The translations under genes and the position numbers were made by a program. From Bog-473 sp036489775 (GTDB lineage: Bacteria; Actinomycetota; Acidimicrobiia; Acidimicrobiales; RAAP-2), in NCBI GenBank assembly GCA_036489775.1, contig DASXFC010000008.1, forward strand, positions 10,982 through 74,981: a stretch of 64,000 nt of DNA, given 5' to 3'. The notes beneath the pieces were generated by a model that ran no database searches, was not told the origin of the DNA, and saw nothing but the letters and a program-made list of their open reading frames with translations. Within the stretch, counting starts at the first letter, position 1. Each line of letters begins with the position of its first letter. This document shows positions 17,466-25,499 of the stretch, one piece after another.

Positions 17466-17495
17466 TTGACAAACGGAACCATCGTTCCGTATAGT
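17466..17495 (+). promoter_or_regulatory. MFS-pump promoter with embedded TetR operator
   Basis: TTGACA (17466-17471) and TATAGT (17490-17495), 18 bp apart, form a near-consensus sigma70-type promoter. Exactly between them lies ACGGAAC-CATC-GTTCCGT (17473-17490), a perfect 7-bp inverted repeat. Bound repressor would block RNA polymerase directly. Just downstream, GTACTCCG occurs twice (17509-17516 and 17520-17527) as a direct repeat. The pump gene starts at 17571 after an AAGGGAG ribosome site. Confidence 0.85.
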
Positions 17496-17570
17496 CTAAG
17501 TGGAACCAGTACTCCGATTGTACTCCGCATCACCGACTATGCCAAGCCTCAAGCTCAAGGGAGCCACCGA

Positions 17571-19070
17571 ATGACCACAACCCTCGATCCCGAGCCCTTC
17601 ACGCTCGACGAAACCGCCTCTGACCTGGACCCGAGGCGGTTCCGGGCCCTGGCGGTCATCGCCGTGGCCCAGCTCATGGTCGTCCTCGACGCCTCAGTCG
17701 TCATCATCGCCCTGCCCTCGGCCCAACGGGCGCTCCACATCTCGACGGCCAACCGCCAGTGGATGCTGACGGCCTACACCCTGGCCTTTGCCGGCCTGCT
17801 GCTGCTCGGGGGCCGCATCGCCGACTACCTGGGTCGCAAGCGGATGTTCATCATCAGCCTGCTCGGCTTCGCCGCCGCTTCTGCCCTCGGTGGTCTGGCC
17901 GTCAACTCCGCCATGCTGTTCGGAGCCCGGGCCCTTCAAGGCGCCTTCGCCGCCGTCATGGCTCCCGCCGCCCTCTCCCTTCTGACCGTGGCATTCACTG
18001 AGCCCAAAGAGCGGGCACGAGCCTTCGGCGTCTATGGCGGCATCGCCGGCAGCGGCGCCGCCATCGGCCTGATCCTCGGCGGTGCCCTCACCGAGTTCGC
18101 CTCGTGGCGCTGGACCCTTCTGATCAACGTCCCCATCGCGATCCTGGCCGCAGTGTTTGCCACCCGCGAGGTCACTGAGAGCCGGGCCTCACTCCGCCAC
18201 GGCTACGACATCCCTGGCGCAGCCACGGTGACCGGCGGCCTGCTGGCATTGGTCTATGCCTTCACCAAGGCCGGATCCGATGGCTGGAGTGCGTCGCCCA
18301 CCCTGATCTTCTTCGGTGCCGCTGCTGCCCTCCTCATCGCTTTCGTGGTGATCGAGATGCGGGTCTCGCACCCGCTGCTTCCCCTCCGGGTCATCCTCGA
18401 GCGCAACCGGGGCGGATCATTCCTCTCGTCGCTGCTGGTCGGCACGGCGTTGCTCGGCACCTTCCTCTCGCTCACTTACTACTTCCAGGGCACGCTGCAC
18501 TACTCGGCCCTCAAGACCGGGTTCGCCTTCGTGCCCTTCTCGGCCGGCATCATCCTGGGCGCCACCGTCTCGAGCAGGGTGATGCCCCGGGTGGGTCCAC
18601 GTGCCGTGACCGGCACCGGTCTCATCCTGGCCGCCATCGGACTGGGCCTGTTCACCCTGCTGGGCGTCCACTCGACGTACCCCACCCTTCTCCTGCCGGC
18701 CGAGATCATCGTCAGCCTGGGGATGGGGATGTCCTTCGTGGCCATGAGCTCGACCTCGCTGGTCGGCGTCAGCCCCGAAGATGCCGGGGTGGCTAGTGCC
18801 CTGGTCAACTCCACCCAGCAGACCGGTGGGTCACTGGGTGCCGCCCTGATCAATACCATCGCCACCACGGCGACTGCGTCCTACCTGGCCACCCACGGCC
18901 ACACGGTGGCCGCGATCACCGCCGGCACTATCCACGGCTACGACAGTGCCTTCACCTTCAGCGCCGTCGCGCTGGTGGCGGCCGCCATCGTCGCCATCGC
19001 CCTGATCCGCCCTGCTCGCTCCCTGCCGGCCAACGAGGCCGAAGAGATTTTGGTCCCGATTGCCGCCTGA
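17571..19070 (+). CDS. DHA2-type MFS multidrug exporter (EmrB/QacA family)
   Basis: This 499-aa protein has about 14 membrane helices. The family motifs are LMVVLDASVVIIALPSAQR (motif D1 in helix 1), WMLTAYTLAFAGLLLLGGR followed by ADYLGRKRMF (motif A), RALQGAFAAVMAPAALSLL (motif B) and GSGAAIGLILGG (motif C). It exports toxic organic compounds in exchange for protons. An in-frame upstream start at 17466 falls in the promoter, so the ATG at 17571 with its AAGGGAG site is chosen. Control by the divergent TetR gene is strongly suggested by the operator. Confidence 0.92.
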   Translation: MTTTLDPEPFTLDETASDLDPRRFRALAVIAVAQLMVVLDASVVIIALPSAQRALHISTANRQWMLTAYTLAFAGLLLLGGRIADYLGRKRMFIISLLGFAAASALGGLAVNSAMLFGARALQGAFAAVMAPAALSLLTVAFTEPKERARAFGVYGGIAGSGAAIGLILGGALTEFASWRWTLLINVPIAILAAVFATREVTESRASLRHGYDIPGAATVTGGLLALVYAFTKAGSDGWSASPTLIFFGAAAALLIAFVVIEMRVSHPLLPLRVILERNRGGSFLSSLLVGTALLGTFLSLTYYFQGTLHYSALKTGFAFVPFSAGIILGATVSSRVMPRVGPRAVTGTGLILAAIGLGLFTLLGVHSTYPTLLLPAEIIVSLGMGMSFVAMSSTSLVGVSPEDAGVASALVNSTQQTGGSLGAALINTIATTATASYLATHGHTVAAITAGTIHGYDSAFTFSAVALVAAAIVAIALIRPARSLPANEAEEILVPIAA

Positions 19071-19084
19071 CCAGGCGGGTCGGA

Positions 19085-19981
19085 TCAGCGCCGGTGGGGC
19101 TCGGAGTGCTCCCAGTCACCCAGCAGAGTGCGCAACGCCGTGAGCAAGATCAAGGGCTGATCGAGCATGGCGTGGTGGCCTGCTTCGGGGATCTCGATGA
19201 CCGGGGTCACCCGGCCCAATCGCTCGAACATGGACCGTCCGATGTCTGGGGTAACGAGACCGTACTCGGAGCGCAGGAGCGCCAGGCGGCAGTAGACGTC
19301 GGAGAGATACGGCGCGGCGATCGATTGCATGCCGCCGGCGAACTGCTCGAAGACGCGGCGGTCGAACTTCCACTGCCACCCACCCTCGACCGCTTTGAGC
19401 GAATGTCGGGCCACGTAGTCGACGACATACTCAAGGTAGTGCTCCTGGGCCGGCACGGTACGGAAGTGATGCACCGCTTCATCGAGGGTCGGATAGAGAC
19501 GAGGCTTTCCGAACGCTTCGCGCAGATGGAAGGCGCTGATCTCCGGGTCGAGTTCGCGCACAGGCGAATCGCACACGATGACCCCGTGCACGTCCGCGGC
19601 ATGGCGTGCGGCCGTGGCGATGGTCACGAAGCCACCCATTGAGTGACCGATAATTACCGGCAGTCCTGCCATGCCAATGCTCTGGGCCACCGCCACCACC
19701 TCGTCGGTCCACTGCTCGACCCCGTAGACCTCACGGTGCCCGCTGTCGCCGTGCCCAGAGAGGTCGATGGCGGCCACGCGGTACTCGGCCGCGAAGGTCG
19801 CGGCTAGGGGCGTCCACCAGTGGGCGTGGGCACCACCGCCGTGGACGAAGACCAGGCCCTTGTGGCCAGGGTCACCCCAGGACAGGTAGTGAATGGCGCA
19901 CCCTTCGACGTCGACCTGCTCGTCGCGATAGGGAACGTCGATGGCGCGCTGGAACCAGCCAGGCGGAGTGGGAATCGTCAC
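19085..19981 (-). CDS. Alpha/beta hydrolase
   Basis: This 298-aa alpha/beta-hydrolase fold protein has the oxyanion segment VFVHGGGAHAHWW, the nucleophile elbow GHSMGG (Ser near 115), an acid-loop region and the C-terminal catalytic His in IPEAGHHAMLDQP. The substrate class (ester, epoxide, C-C bond) cannot be told. It converges on the MFS gene and lies 19 bp downstream of the ferredoxin gene on the same strand, so it may belong to the P450-ferredoxin operon. Confidence 0.88.
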   Translation of the reverse strand: MTIPTPPGWFQRAIDVPYRDEQVDVEGCAIHYLSWGDPGHKGLVFVHGGGAHAHWWTPLAATFAAEYRVAAIDLSGHGDSGHREVYGVEQWTDEVVAVAQSIGMAGLPVIIGHSMGGFVTIATAARHAADVHGVIVCDSPVRELDPEISAFHLREAFGKPRLYPTLDEAVHHFRTVPAQEHYLEYVVDYVARHSLKAVEGGWQWKFDRRVFEQFAGGMQSIAAPYLSDVYCRLALLRSEYGLVTPDIGRSMFERLGRVTPVIEIPEAGHHAMLDQPLILLTALRTLLGDWEHSEPHRR

Positions 19982-20000
19982 GGCACCTGCGGCAGGTGGG

Positions 20001-20195
20001 CTACTCGCTCACGATCTCGATGGCGTACTCGGGACAGTTGGCCACGGCCAAGCGGCACTTCTCCTCGAGCTCAGGTGGTACCTCGTCGACGATGACTGAA
20101 GCCTGCCCGTAGTCGTCGACGTCGAAGACCTCCGGGGCCAGGCCGTAGCAGCGAGCGTGACCTTGGCACTTGTCCGGATCGACCCTGACCTTCAT
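20001..20195 (-). CDS. 3Fe-4S ferredoxin, P450 partner
   Basis: This 64-aa ferredoxin starts MKVRVDPDKCQGHARC and has Cys10, Cys16 and Cys54 (in NCPEYAI), the C-x5-C...C-P pattern of single [3Fe-4S] actinobacterial ferredoxins. It begins inside the stop codon of the P450 gene (ATGA overlap), so it is almost certainly that P450's electron donor. A longer frame to 20297 is merely open sequence within the P450 gene. Confidence 0.93.
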   Translation of the reverse strand: MKVRVDPDKCQGHARCYGLAPEVFDVDDYGQASVIVDEVPPELEEKCRLAVANCPEYAIEIVSE

Positions 20196-21409
20196 GGGAA
20201 CACCACCGGCAGCACTCGAGGTCCGCGCACCTGACCGCCGGCCCAGGTCATCGGCTTGCTCTCGTCCACCCGGTAGCTGGGGATCCGGGCCAGCCACTCC
20301 TCGACGGCGACCTGGAGCTCCATCCGGGCCAGGTTGGATCCGGCACAGCGATGGATACCCGACCCGAAGGCCACATGCCGGTTGTGGGCCCGATCGAGCT
20401 GGACCACGTCCGGACTGTCGAACACCTCGGGATCCCGATTCGCGGCGGGGAAGTTCATGAGGACCTTGTCACCCTCCTTCATCGGGCAGCCGCCGTACTC
20501 GTAATCGCCCACCACCATCCGCGCCATGGTCACCGGCGCGTAGGCTCGGAGCAACTCCTCGATTGCCGTCGGCATCAGTTCGGGTTCGGTCACCAATTGC
20601 TTCAGGTCCTCAGGATGGGTACCGAGGTGCCACAGCGACGACCCGATGGAGCTCCAGGTGGTGTCGACACCAGCGATGAGGATCAGCGCCGCCATGCCCA
20701 GCACGATGTCCATCTGGAGCGGCTGGCCGTCGACTTCGGTGTGCAGCAGCTCACTGAGCAGGTCATCACCGGGATGTTCCTGTCGTTCGGCAACCTGCGC
20801 CACGAAGAAGTTGAGCAGCCCCTCCGCCCCGTGCCGGCGACGTTCCGGGTCGTCGGCGAACTCGAGCACATCTCGTACCCACCCGGTGAACGTGTCAGCC
20901 ATGTCCGAGGGCACCCCGAGGATGTGGGCGATGACCCGGACCGGAATCTGCTGGGCGTAGTCAGCGGCGGCGTCGGCATGGCCGACGTCGGAAAAGCCGT
21001 CGAGCAAGGTCCGGCAAAGTTCTCGGGTCATCGGGACGTAGCTGTCGACCCGGCGGTGTGAGAACCAAGGGAGCAGCAGCCGACGGGTCCAGGTATGGAG
21101 CGGCGGGTCGGACGAAATCGGCGGCAGCCCGTACTGCAGCTCGGGTCCGTCGTAATTCGGGTCCTCTTCTTCGCCTTCGTCACCGGGGATCACCGCCACC
21201 CGGATGGAGCTGAAATGCTCAATGTCATGCGCTATGGCGGTGACGTCTTCGTAGCGGGTGGGTAGCCAACTGCTGACCCGACGCTCGGTATGGGCGATCG
21301 GGCAGCTGCTCCGGAGCTCATCCCAGATGCTGAAGGGATCCTCGAGATAGCGAGGATCCAGAACGTCGAAATCGTTCGTCCAGTCCGCCACCGGTGCGGT
21401 GTGTGCCAT
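20192..21409 (-). CDS. Cytochrome P450 monooxygenase
   Basis: This 405-aa soluble bacterial P450 has the I-helix region LILIAGVDTTWSSIGSSLWHL (oxygen-binding GVDTT), an ExxR-equivalent in the helix AIEELLRAYAP, and the heme-binding loop FGSGIHRCAGSNLAR (Cys near 354). The N terminus YLEDPFSIWDELRSSCPIAHT is typical of class I bacterial P450s. An AAGGGGGG ribosome site precedes the ATG. Substrate is unknown; candidates are hydrophobic acids or terpenoids given the neighbourhood. Confidence 0.95.
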   Translation of the reverse strand: MAHTAPVADWTNDFDVLDPRYLEDPFSIWDELRSSCPIAHTERRVSSWLPTRYEDVTAIAHDIEHFSSIRVAVIPGDEGEEEDPNYDGPELQYGLPPISSDPPLHTWTRRLLLPWFSHRRVDSYVPMTRELCRTLLDGFSDVGHADAAADYAQQIPVRVIAHILGVPSDMADTFTGWVRDVLEFADDPERRRHGAEGLLNFFVAQVAERQEHPGDDLLSELLHTEVDGQPLQMDIVLGMAALILIAGVDTTWSSIGSSLWHLGTHPEDLKQLVTEPELMPTAIEELLRAYAPVTMARMVVGDYEYGGCPMKEGDKVLMNFPAANRDPEVFDSPDVVQLDRAHNRHVAFGSGIHRCAGSNLARMELQVAVEEWLARIPSYRVDESKPMTWAGGQVRGPRVLPVVFP

Positions 21410-21578
21410 TCGACCCCCCTTGGGCCACTCGGGTCTAACGCCTTCACCATACCCGCCGCTCCAGTCGATTCAGATTCCAAGGAGGTCCACAGCGCCGTGG
21501 CAGTGGAAGGACACCTGGGGCTCTCAATCTGGTGAGAAGGCGCAAGCCGCTGACGCACACGAGATAGGAGAACCAGCC

Positions 21579-22100
21579 ATGGAGGATCAGACCCCCTCAC
21601 TCCCCGAACCCCGCACCAACGCCCGCTGGCGATGGTCCACCCCAGGCCGTGCGCTCCTCGGCGGCGGGGTGCTGGCCGCCGTCCTCAGCCTGGCTCCGCT
21701 CTCGGCGGCCGGAGCCTCCACCTCGCACAACACGACAGCCCCGGCCGGGGCCAAAGGGGGCGGTCGCCCGCCCGCTGGGGCCCATCAAAACCCGACGGCG
21801 GCGGGGAAGATCACCGCGCTGAGTGGGGACGACATCACGATCGTCGGCCAAGGCAGGACGACCCAGTCCGTCGTCTATACCTCGAGCACCACCTTCCGTG
21901 ACATGTCCGGCACCACCAGCGCATCGGTGCTCAAGGTCGGTGCGTTCATCTCGGCGGCTGGGACCAAGGCATCCGACGGCACGGTGACGGCCACCTCGAT
22001 CATGGTGGGTGAGGGACCGCCGCCGATCCGGAGTGGCGCTCCCGGCGCAAAGGGCACCAAACCACCGGGCGGCAGGAACGGCGCCCCGGGCGCTAGCTGA
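21579..22100 (+). CDS. Small secreted DUF5666-like protein
   Basis: This 173-aa protein has a signal-type helix (GRALLGGGVLAAVLSLAPLS, about residues 24-43) and an A-x-A site. A Gly/Ala/Pro-rich linker is followed by a beta-strand domain beginning GKITALSGDDITIVGQGR and containing TSSTTFRDMSGTTSASVLKVGAFISAAG and SDGTVTATSIMVG, the repeating pattern of DUF5666-like extracellular domains. The tail GAPGAKGTKPPGGRNGAPGAS is Pro/Gly-rich. A TAGGAG site precedes the ATG. Its last 8 bases overlap the convergent dioxygenase gene. Function is unknown. Confidence 0.7.
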   Translation: MEDQTPSLPEPRTNARWRWSTPGRALLGGGVLAAVLSLAPLSAAGASTSHNTTAPAGAKGGGRPPAGAHQNPTAAGKITALSGDDITIVGQGRTTQSVVYTSSTTFRDMSGTTSASVLKVGAFISAAGTKASDGTVTATSIMVGEGPPPIRSGAPGAKGTKPPGGRNGAPGAS

Positions 22101-22938
22101 GCCTGGGCGGTTCGACTGCCGCGCCACCCCGGGCGATCACGTACTGGCGCGAGGCCTCGTCGGCCGGCACCTGCAACAGGTCAGTGCCCTGGCCCCGCTG
22201 CCGGACCACGGCACCGTCGGGCGCATACTGCACGATGTAGGCCTTGCGAACCTCATCCGTCCTATTCGGCCCGGTTGAGTGGGGCGTCAGCGAGGAGAAA
22301 ACCACCATGCTGCCCCGGCGGGTCGGCACGGCTACGGCGTCGCTGGGATCGCGGAGACAGACAAACCCGATGTCGGAGTATTCGTGGGCCAAGGTCCCCC
22401 GGTGGTGCAGCCGTGGGACCACCCAGGGACACCCGTTCTCCTCGGTGGCATCGGTCAGGGCGATCCAGCAGGTCAGGTACTGCTGTGGCTCCACGAAGGC
22501 GTACCCATTGTCCTGATGCCAGGGAAACGGCGCCTCGGTGTCAGGCTTCTTGTAGACGGCTTGATCCCAGTACAGCCGCACGTCTGGCCCGATCAGGTCG
22601 ACGCAGAGGTCGACAAAGATCTGGCTGGCGCTCAAGCGGCGGAGCACCTCTGAGCGCTGGACCAAATGGGTGGTGAAGGTGATCTCATCGGCCCGGACGA
22701 TGAAGAAACGACCACCGGGTTGCTGACGCAACACCTCCTCCCGCTCGGCTTCGACCGGGTCTATGGCTGCCGTGACTTCGTCGACCTCTGCCGGCGTGAA
22801 GGCATCTTCGAGCAAGAAGTAGCCCAGCTCGTCGTACTGGCGGGCCTGCTCAACCGAGATGATCCGAAAGGGACCCGAACGGTCTCTCCATTCGAAGCCG
22901 ATGTTGAGGTCGTGTTCAGTCGGCATGGCGATGGGCAC
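22093..22938 (-). CDS. Phytanoyl-CoA dioxygenase-family (PhyH) Fe(II)/2-oxoglutarate oxygenase
   Basis: This 281-aa protein begins with QYDELGYFLLEDAFTPAEVDEV, the usual PhyH N terminus. Iron ligands fit WHQDNGYAF (H-x-D near residue 138) and the distal His in LTPHSTGPNRT (near 222), followed by the Arg-containing RKAYIVQYAPDGA that binds 2-oxoglutarate. The family hydroxylates acyl-CoAs or other small molecules. A second PhyH-type gene lies at 24228-25067 with an enoyl-CoA hydratase and an acetyltransferase between, all on the same strand. Confidence 0.88.
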   Translation of the reverse strand: MPIAMPTEHDLNIGFEWRDRSGPFRIISVEQARQYDELGYFLLEDAFTPAEVDEVTAAIDPVEAEREEVLRQQPGGRFFIVRADEITFTTHLVQRSEVLRRLSASQIFVDLCVDLIGPDVRLYWDQAVYKKPDTEAPFPWHQDNGYAFVEPQQYLTCWIALTDATEENGCPWVVPRLHHRGTLAHEYSDIGFVCLRDPSDAVAVPTRRGSMVVFSSLTPHSTGPNRTDEVRKAYIVQYAPDGAVVRQRGQGTDLLQVPADEASRQYVIARGGAAVEPPRLS

Positions 22939-22952
22939 GCCCCCATTGTCAC

Positions 22953-23705
22953 CTACGACCCGGAGAAACGCGGCTCCCGCCGCTCGGCCGTGGCTCGGAT
23001 GCCCTCGGCAAAATCGGCCGTCGTGCGTAAGCGTTCCTGCTCGGCCTGCTCGTGCTCCATGGCCAGTCGAGCCTGCTCCACCAAGCCCTGGCGCAATGTC
23101 GAACGGATGGATCGAACCGCCAGCGGACCCGACATCGCGATCGCCCCAGCTCGGGCCAGCGCCGCCACGTACAGATCATTCTCCGCGGCCAATTCGTCAC
23201 AGAGCCCGATGCGCAGCGCCTCATCCCCGCCGACCCGACGGCCGGTCAACAGCAGATCGGCGGCATGCTGGGGACCCACGGTGGCGGGCAGGGTGACGCT
23301 GAGCGCAAAGCCGTGGTGGAAACCCAGCCGGGCGAAGTTCGCGCTGAAACGGCTGCTGGAGCTGGCCACCCGGAAGTCGGTCGAGAGCGCCAGCCCGCAG
23401 CCGCCTCCAACGGCCGACCCCTGGACGGCAGCCACGACAGGAAGTGGCGCCGCGAAGAGTCGGAGCGCTTGACCATAGAGCTCACCGATGTTCTGCCCCG
23501 CGTTGGCCGCGAAGTCGAGTCCGGCACAGAAATTCTTCCCGGCCGAACAGAGCACGATGACCCGGCACCAGGCAGAGTTGCCCATTTCCTCGTAAGCGTC
23601 AGCCAGCTCGGCTATGAGCGAGGTGTCGAAGAAATTATGCGGGGGGCGGCTCAGACGGAGAACCCCGACATGGTCCCCCTCTCGCCCTACCTCGATATCG
23701 CTCAC
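22953..23705 (-). CDS. Enoyl-CoA hydratase/isomerase (crotonase)
   Basis: This 250-aa crotonase has the oxyanion-hole segments SAGKNFCAGLDFAAN and AAVQGSAVGGGCGLALSTDFRVA. The catalytic-loop residues of true hydratases are not both obvious (ARLGFHHGFALSVTLPATVG). The GTG at 23705, in a GTGA overlap with the GNAT stop and preceded by GAGGAGGG, is the likely start rather than the TTG at 23732. It would hydrate or isomerise a 2-enoyl-CoA. Part of the 22-27 kb leftward operon. Confidence 0.87.
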   Translation of the reverse strand: MSDIEVGREGDHVGVLRLSRPPHNFFDTSLIAELADAYEEMGNSAWCRVIVLCSAGKNFCAGLDFAANAGQNIGELYGQALRLFAAPLPVVAAVQGSAVGGGCGLALSTDFRVASSSSRFSANFARLGFHHGFALSVTLPATVGPQHAADLLLTGRRVGGDEALRIGLCDELAAENDLYVAALARAGAIAMSGPLAVRSIRSTLRQGLVEQARLAMEHEQAEQERLRTTADFAEGIRATAERREPRFSGS

Positions 23706-24187
23706 GAACCCTCCTCGGCCAGGCTGCGCCAATAGATCACAGCGTCCTCCCCCTGCACCGCCGCTGGGATACGGCCGATCGCATGAAAACCCAACCGCTC
23801 ATAGAGTCCACGAGCAGGATTGGACTCGAACACCAAGTTGAACATCATGGCGTCGAACCCCAGGTGACGGGCTTCCACCAGCGAATGCTCGACCAAGGCC
23901 CGGCCCACTCCGGTTCCCCGGTATGCGCCGAGGACGAAATATCCAGCATTGGCAATGTGGGCGCCCCGGCCGACGAAATTCGGCTTGATGTAATAGGCCC
24001 CAACCAGGTGCATATCGAACCGAGCCACACAAACCAGCGAGGAGTGATTGATCCAGTAGTCGTCAAAGTCCTGCCGGGTGAGCGGGGGCGCCTGGGGGAA
24101 TCCCTCGAACGCACTGACGATACGTTGAAACCCTTCGAAGAGTTCGTCGTGGTCGTCTACGCGAGCTGGCCGAATCTCCACCGGCAT
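23702..24187 (-). CDS. GNAT-family N-acetyltransferase
   Basis: This 161-aa protein starts MPVEIRPARVDDHDELFEGF and carries the acetyl-CoA pyrophosphate loop YRGTGVGRALVEHSL (motif A), then FNLVFESNPARGLYERLGFHAIGRIP (motif B). The ATG at 24187 begins the family-like sequence; the open frame upstream to 24331 overlaps the next gene. Substrate unknown. It overlaps the crotonase start by 4 bp. Confidence 0.87.
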   Translation of the reverse strand: MPVEIRPARVDDHDELFEGFQRIVSAFEGFPQAPPLTRQDFDDYWINHSSLVCVARFDMHLVGAYYIKPNFVGRGAHIANAGYFVLGAYRGTGVGRALVEHSLVEARHLGFDAMMFNLVFESNPARGLYERLGFHAIGRIPAAVQGEDAVIYWRSLAEEGS

Positions 24188-24227
24188 GAGCCCACCGTAG
24201 CGGCGAGACCTCGGGGAACTGGTGTAT

Positions 24228-25067
24228 TTACCCGGTCCCCGAAGACACGCCGAAACCGACTGACCCCACTCCGGGTCGGACTGCTTCGATCGGATCGCGC
24301 AAGTCATCGATGTAGCCGAGTGCATAGGCACCGCGGTCGTAACCCATGAGGCGAAGGAGCTCGGTTGGCAATGTCTCCGCCACCTCCCGTGGAACGGAGA
24401 GGTACTGGTTCTCTTCCTGGCGCAACCAGGCCACGTTGTAGGTGATGTTCAGGCCGATCCGGGTCGTCTCCGTCTGGTTGGCCCCACCACCGTGGTAGAT
24501 GCTGCCCGAGTAATAGAGGACCGATCCACGCTCCATCTCGGCCGGTTCGGTGTCGTCCTGGGTGAAGGTCAACTTGTCCTCGGCGGCATTGCTCCCGACG
24601 ACCACCCTGGTTGCGCCATTGGCCTCGGTGAAGTCCGTCTGGGCCCAGATGGTGTTGCACTGCACCTCATACCCACGGGGGAACGGAAAGAAGTCGAAGG
24701 CCCACTGGTCTCGGTGGATGGGCTGTGCCGTCTCGCCAGCGCCGATGGCGATGGCCTGGGTCAGGTGCAGCTGGAAGTTGGTGGCGTGCCCGAGGAAGGT
24801 GCCGGAGATGGCCAGGGACAGTGGATGCATGACCAATTGCCGGCTGGCCGGCGATCGGGCGATAAGCGATCCCGTGCGCCGGGTGCTGTTGCCACTGAAC
24901 TCGTCGGGACCCGCCGGCGTCGCCTCGAGGTAGGGAGCAAGCTCGGCTGCGATGGTATCGAGCAGGATGGTCGAGGCCAGGTGGTCAACGATCACGGCCC
25001 CATCTCGGCGCAGGGCCTCGGTCACGGCCTCGGCCGATGTGTCAGGTGGCAGATGGGTCAGAGGCAT
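24228..25067 (-). CDS. Phytanoyl-CoA dioxygenase-family oxygenase
   Basis: This 279-aa protein starts with ALRRDGAVIVDHLASTILLDTI, a PhyH-type N terminus. Likely metal ligands are IHRDQWAFDF (H-x-D near residue 122) and the His of IYHGGGANQTE (near 195), with ETTRIGLNITYNVAWLRQEENQ providing the 2-oxoglutarate Arg. It is clearly distinct in sequence from the PhyH gene at 22093. Such enzymes hydroxylate small molecules, acyl-CoAs or peptide-derived metabolites. Located 81 bp after the PqqD-like gene, it could act in that cassette or in lipid metabolism. Confidence 0.85.
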   Translation of the reverse strand: MPLTHLPPDTSAEAVTEALRRDGAVIVDHLASTILLDTIAAELAPYLEATPAGPDEFSGNSTRRTGSLIARSPASRQLVMHPLSLAISGTFLGHATNFQLHLTQAIAIGAGETAQPIHRDQWAFDFFPFPRGYEVQCNTIWAQTDFTEANGATRVVVGSNAAEDKLTFTQDDTEPAEMERGSVLYYSGSIYHGGGANQTETTRIGLNITYNVAWLRQEENQYLSVPREVAETLPTELLRLMGYDRGAYALGYIDDLRDPIEAVRPGVGSVGFGVSSGTG

Positions 25068-25148
25068 CGATTACGACCGGCTGGCGACATGGCCCCCACA
25101 ATGTCGCCCCGATGAGTTCGCTGCAAGCGATGGCCCTCCGCTCAGCGG

Positions 25149-25499
25149 CTAGGCGACCGCGTCGGCGACCAAGCCCATGCTGGAGAGCTTGCGCAAAGTT
25201 CGACTGGCGTCTTGGATGATGAGCTCGGGGCGCTCAGCGTAGAGATCGGCCAGGTCGCTCACAATGTCTTCGAACGCGGTCTGGCCATCGCAACGTTCCA
25301 GCACGGCGTGGGCCGTCGAGTTGAACAGAACGAGAACCTGTCCCTGATCGTCGTAGATGGCCACATTGTCATCGAGCTCGACGGGTGTGAGATCCGGGCG
25401 CGCCAGTGGTAACGACGACGGCAGGGGCCAATCATCTTCAAGTTCGCTGGCACCGAAGGCGGGGTCGCCTCCCGGTGAGGAGCGATCGCTAACTGGCAC
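25149..25499 (-). CDS. PqqD-like peptide-carrier (RRE) protein
   Basis: This 116-aa protein has a Ser/Pro-rich head and then a PqqD-fold domain: DDNVAIYDDQGQVLVLFNSTAHAVLERCDGQTAFEDIV and SRTLRKLSSMGLVAD fit the three-strand/three-helix pattern with the conserved N-x-T-A-x-x-[VI]-[LW] turn. PqqD-like domains bind leader peptides of ribosomally made peptides. Neighbours are an HprK-like kinase and, divergently, a PF14907-type nucleotidyltransferase, a set known as PqqD/HprK-related systems. The GTG start lies 11 bp inside the kinase gene's 3-prime end. Confidence 0.8.
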   Translation of the reverse strand: MPVSDRSSPGGDPAFGASELEDDWPLPSSLPLARPDLTPVELDDNVAIYDDQGQVLVLFNSTAHAVLERCDGQTAFEDIVSDLADLYAERPELIIQDASRTLRKLSSMGLVADAVA

